From Oxyura jamaicensis (Eukaryota > Chordata > Aves > Anseriformes > Anatidae), in contig NC_048897.1 in assembly GCF_011077185.1 (NCBI RefSeq), positions 48,708,753 through 48,772,752 on the forward strand: 64,000 nucleotides of DNA, written 5' to 3'. The notes under the pieces are model-generated. The model worked only from the letters and a program-made list of their open reading frames with translations, was not told the origin of the DNA and did not search any database. Shown here one piece after another: positions 1 through 11,234 of this stretch. Position numbers and translations under genes: made by a program. Positions within the stretch are counted from its first letter, which is position 1; each line of letters begins with the position of its first letter.

Positions 1-802
1 ATGGACAAAGGGTCTAAGCACAGTCAGATGAGCTGAGACAAGGTATTCGCACTACAGCGTGAATTAGTTGCCTGTAGAGATGGAAAGAGTTTAGTTTTTT
101 AGCAGTGTACCTAAAAGCTTCAAACCGTCTCAGAGCAGGTGTCAAAGAACGAAAGGATAAACTGTTGTGCGCAGCAGAAAATGTACAAAATGCAAGGGTG
201 AATATGGCAACACCTCGAGAATTTGCAGACTTTTCCAGAATACTCTGTGAGCTTCAGGCCAAAAATAGATGGTTAAGGGAGAAAAATCAAAGGAATCAGG
301 CGTATGCGAGAGGTGGCAGAAAGGAATGTACTTCACTGCGTACAAAGCGAGAACCGACCGCAGAACTGACCCAACTGATTTGTGTACATAGGGAATATCG
401 AAATTAGGCTAAAGGTTACAGTCTACCTAGAAACACAGTGATAAACTGAGTACAGCCCCTTATCAAATTTTAATACGAAAGCTTGTTATTAGCTATTAGA
501 TAACAAAAGCTGGGCTGTGGCCTGGAGCAGATTTCTTCTAGCTGCGCACACACCTGAGGTTTTCAGGTGCAGGTAAATCGAGACCCTCATCCTCAGCTTA
601 ACATTTGAAACTGGGGCAAGAGCCAGCCCTATTAGGATGACCACCTATTAATGTTCTCTAGAAACAGAGAAAAATAAAGCATTTTGATATTGAAACTTCT
701 GTAAGTTTAAAGAGTATATAATCATTAAGGTAATACAGTTCTGTAATTAAATATTGACATAATTTTAATTCATTCTGTAAATTTCATTATTAATATTTTC
801 AG
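1..802. other. Left edge, unassigned
   Basis: No gene, repeat family or RNA recognised. A 100-codon plus-strand ORF at 105-407 has no start context, splice signals or similarity that I recognise. If the 803-962 candidate exon is real this stretch would be its upstream intron. Confidence 0.4.
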
Positions 803-962
803 TATGAGTTTCTAAGATCAGCCTTTGGGTTTTTCATGCTGAAACTGACTCCTGAAATTCAGGCAGTCTTCAGATCATTGCTGGGATTCAACAGCAATGG
901 GTTTGAGGGTGACTTGGAAGACAATGGGATTGGAATACGCAAGCAAGCTAAGATAACTGAAG
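803..962 (+). CDS. Possible internal exon of an unidentified plus-strand gene
   Basis: This 160-nt interval is bounded by a pyrimidine-rich acceptor (AATATTTTCAG) and a consensus donor (GAAG then GTGAGC). Only one frame is open throughout: 53 codons beginning YEFLRSAFGFFMLKLTPEIQ, ending in phase 1. In mammals the gene beyond PPM1A, convergent with it, is SIX6OS1 (C14orf39), which would be on this strand. I could not confirm similarity to it, and in human that gene lies much further away. An open frame of this size with nearby splice-like signals can arise by chance. Confidence 0.22.
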
Positions 963-1463
963 GTGAGCATTAAAATCCCCCAAATTAAAAAAAAAATAAA
1001 AATAAAATGCAATGACAGAAAAAAAATATGAAATTTGTTGTTAAGAATAATTATAATATGAAGTAGAAGACATTAGGATTAATACTGATTTATTTGTGTT
1101 ACTTCATATTCAAGTAATAGACTCCCACTACGCCCATGACGGGGGTGGGCACTACAAAAGTAACATATAGGTCTTCTAAAGGACTGCTGAAAAGCTTCTA
1201 ACCTTTTAGAAAGAGTAATTTTGGTAAGTAGGAAATACAGAAAAAGCACAGCTACAGAAGACCTGGAGGTCAGCCATGTCCAAATATCCTATTCCTACCA
1301 TCTAGATCTTAGTTTAGGGATGACATAGGTTATTTTAAAAACAGACCAAAAAGATTTTGTTTCCTTAAATGCCTTTTTCTTTTTTTTAACACTTGTGACA
1401 TCCTTTGAATTATTTTCTTGAAGTAAATTAAACATAGCTGTTTTATCCTGTACCTTTTTATAG

Positions 1464-1603
1464 TTTATGGGACAGGATTCAAGTTTCAGAGGAAGGTGAC
1501 TGTTCCCACCAAGTTATACTTGGTATGCATGAGCCAGCAGCAAACTCAGTTGTGCTATTTCAGAGGAAAGGGGAAGAGCCCTGGTGCAGCTTCGGCAAGA
1601 TGA
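1464..1603 (+). CDS. Possible terminal coding exon of the same unidentified plus-strand gene
   Basis: The acceptor TACCTTTTTATAG is followed by a frame that continues the phase of the 803-962 candidate. It encodes VYGTGFKFQRKVTVPTKLYL and onward to a TGA at 1601-1603. A plus-strand AATAAA at 1895-1900 could end the transcript. A different frame of the same interval stays open to 1667, so the coding assignment is insecure. Confidence 0.18.
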
Positions 1604-3399
1604 TACTTCCTCGGAGAATCAGCTGGACGCCAGGCACTGGCACAGACGCTTCTATTGCTAAGGGGTAAAGACAAGAAAACGCATATAGCTACTTACAGTT
1701 AATTCATATCTGCTCTATTCTACAAACACACTCGCTGGTTTAAATGTGGATACAGCAAACTTAATTCAGAACAAGTCTACGTGGTAGGTCATGGCAAAGC
1801 TTGCAGTCCTGGATAACAGGATTAAAACCCTGGCTAGTGAATGTTTTCTTAAAGTCGGGGATGAACACCAGAAAGCTGTTAATGGGGCAAAGAAAATAAA
1901 TCTTTTTCACAACAGCTGTGGCTCAGAAGTAGGATCTTTCAAAGGATGTGGCTAATTTTAAGTCCTCCCACTTCTAGTAAATATATATATATATATATAT
2001 ATATAGGAAAATTTTCCAATAAAATTGAGGAGTAAAAGGTAATTTGATCAATATAGGCATTCTAGTTATACTGATTAGCTTCCAGTCCTGCAAGCCCGCA
2101 AATATGAGCCATACACCAAGTTCACTCAACACCCACTCTCGTGTACGCATATTTGCAGGAATAATTGTCCTAATTATTTGTAACAGCAACTGTAAACAAC
2201 TCTTTTTGCTCCTCCTTGCCAAACTCACCTTCATTCCTTCAGAACTCCACTGCATTAGAATGAGCCCTTCCACTCTTTAAGAATGCCAAAGTGAAATCAG
2301 TTAAATGATTTAACTGGGCTTCAGTGTTTTGCCTTTTTAAAATTAGCAAATGTAGATGGTGTTTGATTGAACTCAGCCACAACAAACTACTTAAGTTAGC
2401 TGAAAACATCTGTCTAAACACTGCTGGTGACATTCACATTTATTATTACCTGTCAAGCATTACAAAAGCATTTACATGAACCAACAATGCTATTCAGAGG
2501 CATATTATTCTTTGCCTCTGAGGAAAAAATATACTAAAACTTAAATTTCCAATCAGAGGAGATAAAGCATTCTTTCCACAAGCCTCGAGCTAGAAATCAA
2601 AGGGACATACTTTATCTCTCTCCTATGTTTGCTCAATTAGTGTGAACCAAGGCTAACAGCCGATTGTTATCACAGCAAGTTCATTTTTTTTAATCCCCAG
2701 AAAACATTCCCTCATTTTGCTAGAAAACTCAGTAGTTTTGATTTTTAATCCTTAGAGGGATAGAGCTGAATCTTTAGAAAAGGCATTGCTCCATGTAACA
2801 GGCAATGGCCGGATACGCTCCCACCCCCTTCGCTGCTGTAATTTTTACAGCCTGTGTCAGAATCCTACCAGCTCTCTGGCTATCATAAAGACGTCAGGGA
2901 AGACAAAATGTGAACCAATAACATGTAAGATCATTCTCCCTCCAAATCATACAGGTTAAAAGTAGTGTAAGGATTTACTTTATCCCTTAGCATCCTTAAA
3001 TTCTACAAATTACAGAACTCTGTCCTGCATTTTACAGTACTGAGTCAGGACAGAAGATGCAAATATAACTTACTCCTGTGTGACTTGGTTTTCCAAAGGT
3101 TGGGCATCCCTAAGCAATCCTCAGCTCTCCTGAAAACCCCCGACCAGGCGACTTCTGGGGAATGTCACAGATGGACCCAAGCTCGCTGCTTGATCTTGGA
3201 ATTTCAACATGTAAGGGGAAAACAGTGAAGAGGGGGATTTTTACTTCTATGACTAACCAATGATGAAAATAAGCACTTAACAGTCCGTTTTAATAGAACG
3301 AGCTTGGAATAAAAACTGGAATGAAGGCTGATATCAAATCGATAATTTAGTGACAAAACATGTGAAAATGGTTTATAGCATACCACTCAAATACACACA
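1604..3399. other. Probable convergent intergenic interval
   Basis: Lies between the possible plus-strand gene end and the proposed distal end of the PPM1A message. It contains an (AT)n microsatellite at 1981-2005. The short ORFs overlapping it on both strands owe part of their length to that repeat. Confidence 0.4.
1981..2005. repeat. (AT)n microsatellite
   Basis: About 12 uninterrupted AT dinucleotides. On the minus strand it would read as alternating Ile-Tyr codons, an artefact of the repeat. Confidence 0.95.
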
Positions 3400-3417
3400 C
3401 ACGATGTAATTGCCCGT

Positions 3418-3423
3418 TTTATT
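3418..3423 (-). terminator. Candidate distal polyadenylation signal of PPM1A
   Basis: The minus strand reads AATAAA at 3423-3418. It is followed about 20-30 nt downstream by a GT-rich tract, GTGTGTGTGTATTT (about 3388-3401), the usual order of a vertebrate poly(A) site. It is the furthest-left signal I could pair with a good downstream element. Confidence 0.4.
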
Positions 3424-6287
3424 TAGTGGAATCACTTTTGTAGATTAGAAATATTTCCAATTCCCATTTACTCCAATGCAAGCCTCCACCATCAACAGGC
3501 ATAACGCAGTTTGTTCAACTGATTCAAAAAGAAAAAATACAATCTCAAAAGTTAAGTTAGAAACTAAGTTCACACATTTTCTTTGGGACCAGGAATCTGT
3601 ACATAGTACAAAATATACATTTATTGAACTTTCTGTAAACACACAGTTTGAATTGTGTAAAACTGTAAATAGTGGGTGAACTACGTGGAGAATAATTTAT
3701 TATTATATATTGTTATACATTCTACTTAAGGAAAATAGTTACGCTCTTGTATATTACTCTGTTAAATTTATAAATTCCACAATGAGGCTGTGTATTCTGC
3801 AAACATGCTTTTCAAGCTTGAATCTCTCCATTCGTAACACACATTTATACAAGTCATCATTGAAAAAGTTACACTTTCCACAAAATAGATATAAAGAAGT
3901 CATGAATTTTCTAAAAAGACAGGCACAGCATGTCACTACAAACGAGACTCTTTTATGAGACGATGTGGAGTCAATCCGGTGAGAAGACAGGTGAAAACTC
4001 TCTAATTCAGCATGTTTGTACAGAGCCTTAGTAACAAGACAGATGCTAAAACCCCAAATCTCTGCTTTGAAATGTTTATAAAGCAGCCAGTTCTGGAAAT
4101 CGTACTCAACTTCGCACTTCTCAAATATCCCGTATTCCCTGGCTTGTGTCTCATATTACCCAAAGCCATTCGGTTTTGTGAGCAGTGATCTACAGGGCAC
4201 GATTCGCCGCGGACATTTGTGTAATTCAGCACTTCCTCTAAAACCTAGATTCCTGGCACCAAAGAGTTAGATCCGGTTAATAAACACAACTCAACTCTTG
4301 GTACTCGAGGTCACTGTGAGTCACAGCACCACATACAGCACACAATTAAATGTATGCTAGCAAGTCCCAGCTGCCAGAATCTGAGCGTTTACGCGGCACG
4401 AACCAGCAGAACGCGTGGTAACAGGCATCCGACGTGGGGGGACTATTGCATAACGCCCAGCTTCCAATGCACACATCTGGAAATTTCAGCCTGCAGCAGA
4501 CCTGAATCTGGCATCAACCACTCAGTAAGAATAAAAGCTCCCCTAAAAATGCCGGTAGGCCCATTACCGGACATGGAAGCAATGCTATGTATATTCAGCA
4601 CTTGTATTCCTAGAGGTTTGGGGCCTCATTGCTTTCCCATCCATGTAACTCATTTTGGGTTCCATCCTTTTATTTATTTTTTAAAGCCAAATGCACTACA
4701 TGAAAGACTGAACCTCTTAAATAATGTCCCTCTGCTGTTTTACAAGAAAAAAAAATTGATTTACACCTTCACAGAATTAGGACTTTGTTACTTCCAATTA
4801 ACCTAGCATTTTGCTTTAAGGTGGCCCCTTCTTCCTCTTTGGATTTGAAAAGCATTTTCAAACCCAAAACAGAATAAAGATTATATTTCTCTTTAATTAT
4901 AACGGGCTAAAGCTCCAACAATACTTGTGCAAACTTTATATACTGCGAGTGATGCTCCATCCACATCAGCAGGCTGTGAAGTGCATACCTGATTTTCCCA
5001 AGATTATCTTAATTCAGTTTTCCCTTGTAGTTCAAACAAAAATACTGTGCTTCAGCCTGAAACCCCAACAGCGAACATGAAATTGGCTACTCATGTTTCC
5101 ACTGCTCAGATTGAGTTGAATTCAGTAATACAAGTGAAATTAAACTCTGAAGACCTCAGTCTACAGGTATCAATAGAAGTAAAAGGATGTAATGTTTTCT
5201 GACCTGTCAGTCTCAGTTTTCTCATTTTTCTTCACAAAGATATTTCTCAAAAGAAACAACAATGACATCTCCTTCACTCTGCAGGCTTACTCACAATATG
5301 TATCAAGTCCTGTCTACTTTAGCTGCACAAAACCACATGCTCCCACCAGCTCTTCAGAGCCATACAGTTAATGGAAGCAAAAATGAATTTCAGTTTTGGC
5401 TCAATGTTATTGAGTGAGCTGAGAAGTACGGATGTAGTGCTCTTAAAGAAAAATGCTGCTATCCGACATAGCACTCACCCTTGCAAACAAATTACTAGTT
5501 ATGCAGTAGTAAGGACCATCGGTTTTCTTTTTTAATTTAAACAACAAAAAAAAGCAGATGCCTAGTGATATTTTAAAAAGTGTTCGGGCACGAATCAATA
5601 TGAGTTAAACATAAAAATCTGGCTAGGTTAAAACAATATGTGCTGTAGAAATCTGACCTATCATCCCATCTCTACTGAAGTTTTGAAACTTTCAGAGTAG
5701 AACTATTTCATTAATTCTATAAAAAGCATTCTTTAAGGTAAGCCCACTTTTCCAGACTTTGTGGTTGCAAAGGTTATGATTTTTGCTTTTTTACTTAAAG
5801 CAGTCTTCTCTCAAAACCCTTTTCCTAAGACATCATTATCACTCCTGGTCTCTTAGCTTGGAAGCAAAGACTTTTTTTTTAATAAAAGTGTCTACAGGAT
5901 GGGAAAAAATGTTTCACTGCTACACAGAAGGACCATCAAATGAAAACATAGATAAAGCAAGGAATAGGTATAAAACCTAGCCCACTGTAGGTCGACAACT
6001 AAGACACAATCAGATTAAAGTGCCAGACTTCTCCATGTACTAAAAAGTAAGTTGTAGAAATATTTGTAGATTTTCCTGGACACTGTTTTTCAGCAGGAGA
6101 TGATGTAATCTCTACTTTTGGCATGCTCTGTGTTCTTCTCCACTTGAAAGCTTTTAGTGATCCATGGGTCTAATGAAAAGCTTTACATTTTCCTACAGCT
6201 TCTTGAGCTTCTGGGATGAAATGTCACAGCCCAGCTGACTGCTACCTCATTTACAAAGCAAAAATGGTTTGAAGCAAAATAAAGGTT

Positions 6288-6312
6288 AAAAAAAAAAAAA
6301 AAAAAAAAAAAA
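6288..6312. repeat. Poly-A tract (25 nt)
   Basis: Uninterrupted run of 25 A on the plus strand inside the presumed PPM1A 3' UTR, so a poly-U tract in the transcript. No retrogene precedes it, so it is not an obvious retroposition tail. Confidence 0.9.
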
Positions 6313-8387
6313 GCTTCAGAAGGCACATGCCTGAGACCTGCAGACTGTGTGAGTGCTCCACAGAAGCAGCTCAGGGAAAACCCAGCTGAAGAGCAGATTC
6401 TCTGGTCAACACTCATGGACTGGTCAGTCCAAGTACTCAGCCCAGGTTGTTACCTTTCAGTTTTGCTCTGTTTTTCCACTGCTTTATTGGCTCAAAGTTG
6501 GGAATCGCATGCATTTTATGCACTACAACATCCTGGAAATAGGATGTACATAAAGAGTTAAAAAAAAATATCTATTCAGCCAAGTAGAGACTTTACACCC
6601 TGTGATATCATATGAAGGCTTGGGTCATGACCATACATAGCTGTAGGAGCAAGGAGCTATACCAGTTATCTTGAAGACATTTTTACACCTCAAGAAGCTT
6701 GGCACAGAATAGCACTTCCATTTCCTACAGAAAACTGTAAAATATAGCTCTACAGATCTACATGGTTTTGCCGTTTCTTAACCTACGCAAGATACATCAG
6801 GTTTTTATTAAAACCCTGAGTTTGCCAAATGAGGAGGAAAAGGGTAACATTAATTAAATGTTAGCCTGTTTCAGAGAGGGCCAACTTTAAATATCAAGAA
6901 ATTTAAATATACCAAGTCATTTGTGCATAAAGCAATTCAGGAACGTGCATGTAGAAATGGAGGTGAACACCTTGGCATGATGAAATCCTGATGTACATTT
7001 AAATAAGGTAAACTCTGACAGCCCTGCCATTAATCTAATTGTGACAGCCATGCTAACTATCTCTTAAGACGGAGCTACATACACATAGAGACAGCCAACA
7101 AAAAGCAAGTCTGTCAGCATGGAATTCACATACAAGACATTAAAACCAAAGTTTCACTATTCCAGTTTTAAGAAAAAGAACGTTGATCAAACTAAAATGT
7201 TTAAGTACAGAGTGGAGGAAGATCTGCAAAGGCTTCGATGCTCCCTACACAGGTCCATCATTTATCTGCACTATGGGTGGAATTTCCATAACTGTGCCAG
7301 AAGAGGTGGTGCAAGCTTTCCTTCGCTCGCAGCCCCGTCCTCGCCCCACATCCTGCCCTGTGCTAGCACAGGGTAACTGGAATATCACTTTGTCCGGCTG
7401 AGTACAGATTTTCTTTTCTGCTCCTAGCTGCATGGCCATGTAAGTGCTACTGCTGGCATAAGAAGGGCAGTGGGAGCAGACTTACAGTGATAGATAGCTC
7501 AGTCTTGATATAAACTGACCACAAAATTATATCCTTAGTTCATAAATAATTAAAAAAATGCAATAGGAAGTCTATACTACCCCAGTGCAACAAGTCAGGA
7601 TGAGATTCCTAGCAGGGAATGAATTGCAGTGAAAACCGTTCCCCAATTTGGTTAAATCACCCTGATGATTCCAATTCTTGAACTAAGCAACATGGCTCAG
7701 ATCTAACCTCTACAGTTGAGACAGTATCAGCTTTGCAATAAACAGTTTAATTGACATTCAAGTCAGCATCATAAGTAGGTGTTAAAATGATTAGCTTCAG
7801 CACCTGCATGAACTGCCAAGGTCAATGCTACCACTACTCATCTGCTGTTTTATATTCTTCAGGCATCTTGCTAGTAGGAGACAACCTAGGATTACCCCAA
7901 CTCATCACAGTTTCATGACAAGTAGATGAAATTTCTCTCCAGCTCTGACTTCTGCTGGAAATAAGTGATGGCCACGCATCAAGGCCCGTGTGGTGCCGCC
8001 TGCTGACCAGCCAAGAGCAGCCACCAGAAAGGCCCTGGCTCCACGACTCACCACACGTACCAGGACTCTGCTGATACAACGGGTTTACAAGGCCTTGCAG
8101 GTCTAGGACCATGCTTAACATAATTCCATGTAGCTAATCCAACACTGGTTTCTAGGACATTTTAGAAAGCCTCTGTCTTGAGCACATTTCAATGCTGAAT
8201 TAGTGAGAATTGTTTGAAACAGTGGTCTATAAAGCAGTACAGGTAACTTTCCCAGAATGATCAGTGAAACATTTAATCTGACTGTAACAAAACTCACAGA
8301 AACTGAAGCCAGTGAAGCTGTCAGATGTAGAAGGAAAACAAAATTGCATGGCATACGAAGTGAAGTAGCTTTACAAATATCATTTCC

Positions 8388-8416
8388 TTTTTTTTTTAAA
8401 AAAAAAAAAAAAAAAA
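8388..8416. repeat. Adjacent poly-T and poly-A tracts
   Basis: About 10 T (8388-8397) followed directly by 19 A (8398-8416), a self-complementary homopolymer pair in the presumed PPM1A 3' UTR. Confidence 0.9.
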
Positions 8417-10306
8417 GCAAATTGGGACCATCCTAGTTGAACATGTATTTAAAAATACATCTTTTAACACCACACAGTTTTCATTTTTGTCACACACAGG
8501 AATAGTTTTCCATGAGGGAAATAAATAGCACACAATACTTCAAAAAAAAAAAATTGCTGCCTTGCCCCTGAGGTGCTAATGTTTTTAGCAATTAACAAAA
8601 AGTTTCTGGTGCAAGAAGGAGATGCACAAAGGTGCAAAAGTGCCTTTTTCTTTTTCTTTTCAGAGCAGTGAAAAGTACAGCTCGACTCTTTTCTAGGATG
8701 CTTTATATACTTAATATTTTGTCATCAAACAACTCTGTATCTAAAATGGCAGTGTTTATGCATTCGTAATAGATTCAGTGCTCTGACCTCATCAAAATGC
8801 TGCACGTAGGTGGTAGGGAGAAAGGCCTGAAACGGGCTTTCTTCTGCTACCATCAAACCTCGTAACAGCACATGCAGCAATAGCAGAATTATTTTCTTCC
8901 TAACCTTTAGGAGACCTCATAGGAAGAGGCTTCAAATACATCATTTGTCACTGAGACGCTTTAAGTGATTATGGTTTGAAGTATGGCTTTTCATACCACA
9001 GTTTTGCTTCTGATTCTCAAAGTTTAAAATTCAAAGTTTCCACAGTCCAGTTCAATGTTTTGCAGTTTCCAAAACTAAACTTTAGTCTCTACGAAAAAGG
9101 ACAGAACTTTATCCACCTAGTCCTAAACTGAGTTTAGCTTTTTGCACTAATACGCCGTGTATTAAATACGCTTGTTAATTAGGTGCCTGTGAAGCTATAA
9201 CTTAACATTATTATAGTTTTGCACTCTACAACAAAATTAGACATTTTAAGCATTTATTCATAGGTAGGTAAGGAACTGGTTCTTTAAGCAAAAATTGCTA
9301 TAAATTTATAAATACAAATAGTGCTTATGTTTTCTTCATTCATGCTTGAACAGATTACAAACTGAATACAATGAAGTTACGTTTTAAGCACCCCACATAG
9401 ACAAGAGGGATAAAAGAAAAGTTTGCTGGTATATACTATACTTAGTTCCAAGACACTATAAGTTACTTTTTCACTGTTCAGTGTTCCCTAACTCTGCATT
9501 AGTTTTAAGGCTATATATACAAATATGTATATTTCAAAGTTAGGGAAAGACATATAGCAAAATGCATTGTACTACATTTTCCTATCAAAAAGTAATTATA
9601 CACCACGTCTTGATTCTGTTTAACCGCAGTAAATGTTACAATCTACTTGTTTTACTGATTTTCCTTTTGGGGAATCTGCCTACTAAATGAGTAAACTACA
9701 TATTAAATACAATATTCTCAACCAAAAAAGACAATACAAGGTGCACAAAACAGCAGTTTTGCAAACACGACTGACTTGAAAACTTAATTTTGCATGTTCA
9801 ATGGGAGAAAGCTAGGCTTAAATCAAATTAGTTTATTATCTTATAAAATTTTAAATTAGAATTTTAAACAACGAACAGTTAAATATTGTCAACATGCTAT
9901 ATCTCAAATCACAAGTACTGTTTAACCACTAGTCTCTCATTCTAAGTAAGTGGGTCAATTAAAAACACACACCATAAAACGTTAAAGATTGTCAGGCTTT
10001 GACAAATGTATTTTTATCAAACAGTAGGCAAATTCAAACCAATGCACATCTTCAGTGGGGAGAAAAAAAGCCTGAAAAAACCCACACTCGTAAAAAATAG
10101 GGTAACATTAATCCCACTTCATCCTCTAGCATATGGCTATGTCTTGGGCAGTAATTAAAATTCTTCCCATTTTAAAAATGGGCTACCAATTAATAAAAAT
10201 ATTCTTCCACATGTAAAATATCATTTACAATGGCACTGACATTTCAAAAGGCAGGAAAAAAGGAATTACACATTTATGGATAAATTTCTTGTTTGTTAAA
10301 CCAAGC

Positions 10307-10312
10307 TTTATT
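10307..10312 (-). terminator. Candidate proximal polyadenylation signal of PPM1A
   Basis: AATAAA on the minus strand lies about 900 nt after the stop codon, in the context ATCAATAAAGCTTGG. If used, it would give a short 3' UTR alternative to the distal site near 3.4 kb. This rests on the hexamer only. Confidence 0.3.
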
Positions 10313-11204
10313 GATAAAATGGAATTCAGAGTATTTTACTCGGAACAGCAGCAGACCCAGCCAATCAGTATTGTAAAAATGCTGCAGACTCCTACTGTAT
10401 GTAGAAAGCTGCCTGTTCGTGCTCAGTGATTAGTAGTTTCAGGTAAGGGTTAATGAAAAAAGAGGTGCAAAGAATCAAGGCATTCTAATCCCAAGGTTCA
10501 TATGCGTATGAACACGATACTATTAATAGGGCGTGATTCAACTCCCACTGAAGTCAAAATCGGAACTCCCTTTAACTCAATGTGAGAGCAGGAGTGCCTC
10601 CAAGAAAACGAGATACGTTTGTTGAAGAAAGTGCACTACTCTTCGCTGTTCGTCCTTTGCTGAGCAAATTCACACACTGATTCCTGGCAAGTTGCTCACG
10701 AGTTCAGCTTTTGTATAAAACAAGAAGTTATCTTTACAGTTTTGTGCACCTCTTGAGCACCTAGCTGGCTAGGCTGCTGCTCCTTGCAATCCAAAACCAC
10801 AACATGAATTTAAAGGGATATATATATTGTTGCATCACACAAGCCAAACATTTCTTCTAACCTTTATAGTGATTTAAAGCAATTCATAATTAAATATGAG
10901 CATTTTGTACAAAGACAATTGCACTTTACAAAAACAAAATCATACAACATAAATTGCTGGAGTCTGATTTACAACATGAATTATGGTTTGAAATCACGTT
11001 TACAGAAGTCTGTTTTACAAAAGAGATCAGTTCCTGGGCTAGATGTCGTACTGCTGTAGTTTTCTGCTGTAGTCACTCTCACCAACACATCATATTTCCC
11101 TTCTTTAATTAATATTGAGGATGGATGTTAAGAAGGGTCACTGAGGTTGGGCTGCACTTTCATTTGAAGGATGAAACATGAACTCCACAGCTAGATGAGC
11201 AGTT

Positions 11205-11234
11205 TTACCACATATCATCAGTTGAGGCAGAATC
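11205..11234 (-). CDS. PPM1A: PPM1A last coding exon (DSASTDDMW and stop)
   Basis: The last coding stretch is 30 nt, from the acceptor TTTCTTTAAG at 11235-11244 to TAA at 11205-11207. It encodes DSASTDDMW, closely matching the acidic PPM1A C-terminus, and completes exactly 382 residues. The exon continues leftward as 3' UTR. Confidence 0.93.
   Translation of the reverse strand, partial: DSASTDDMW

Larger units (their letters stand above)
3400..11204 (-). other. PPM1A: Probable long PPM1A 3' UTR
   Basis: About 7.8 kb left of the PPM1A stop holds no convincing coding exon and no recognisable CR1. It is AT-rich and carries many minus-strand AATAAA hexamers, for example at 10307-10312, 9253-9258, 4668-4680 (two overlapping), 3620-3625 and 3418-3423. 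Mammalian PPM1A transcripts are known to have long 3' UTRs. The distal limit is an inference from the signal at 3418-3423; the message could also end at 10307 or in between. Short ORFs here are unlikely to be genes. Confidence 0.5.

Noticed and set aside
105..407. 100-codon plus-strand ORF at the left edge
   Set aside because: Charged and coiled-coil-like in places, but no similarity recognised and no supporting start or splice signals.
4354..4806. 150-codon plus-strand ORF in the presumed PPM1A 3' UTR
   Set aside because: No recognisable domain, passes through a poly-A run near its end, and lacks promoter or splice context.
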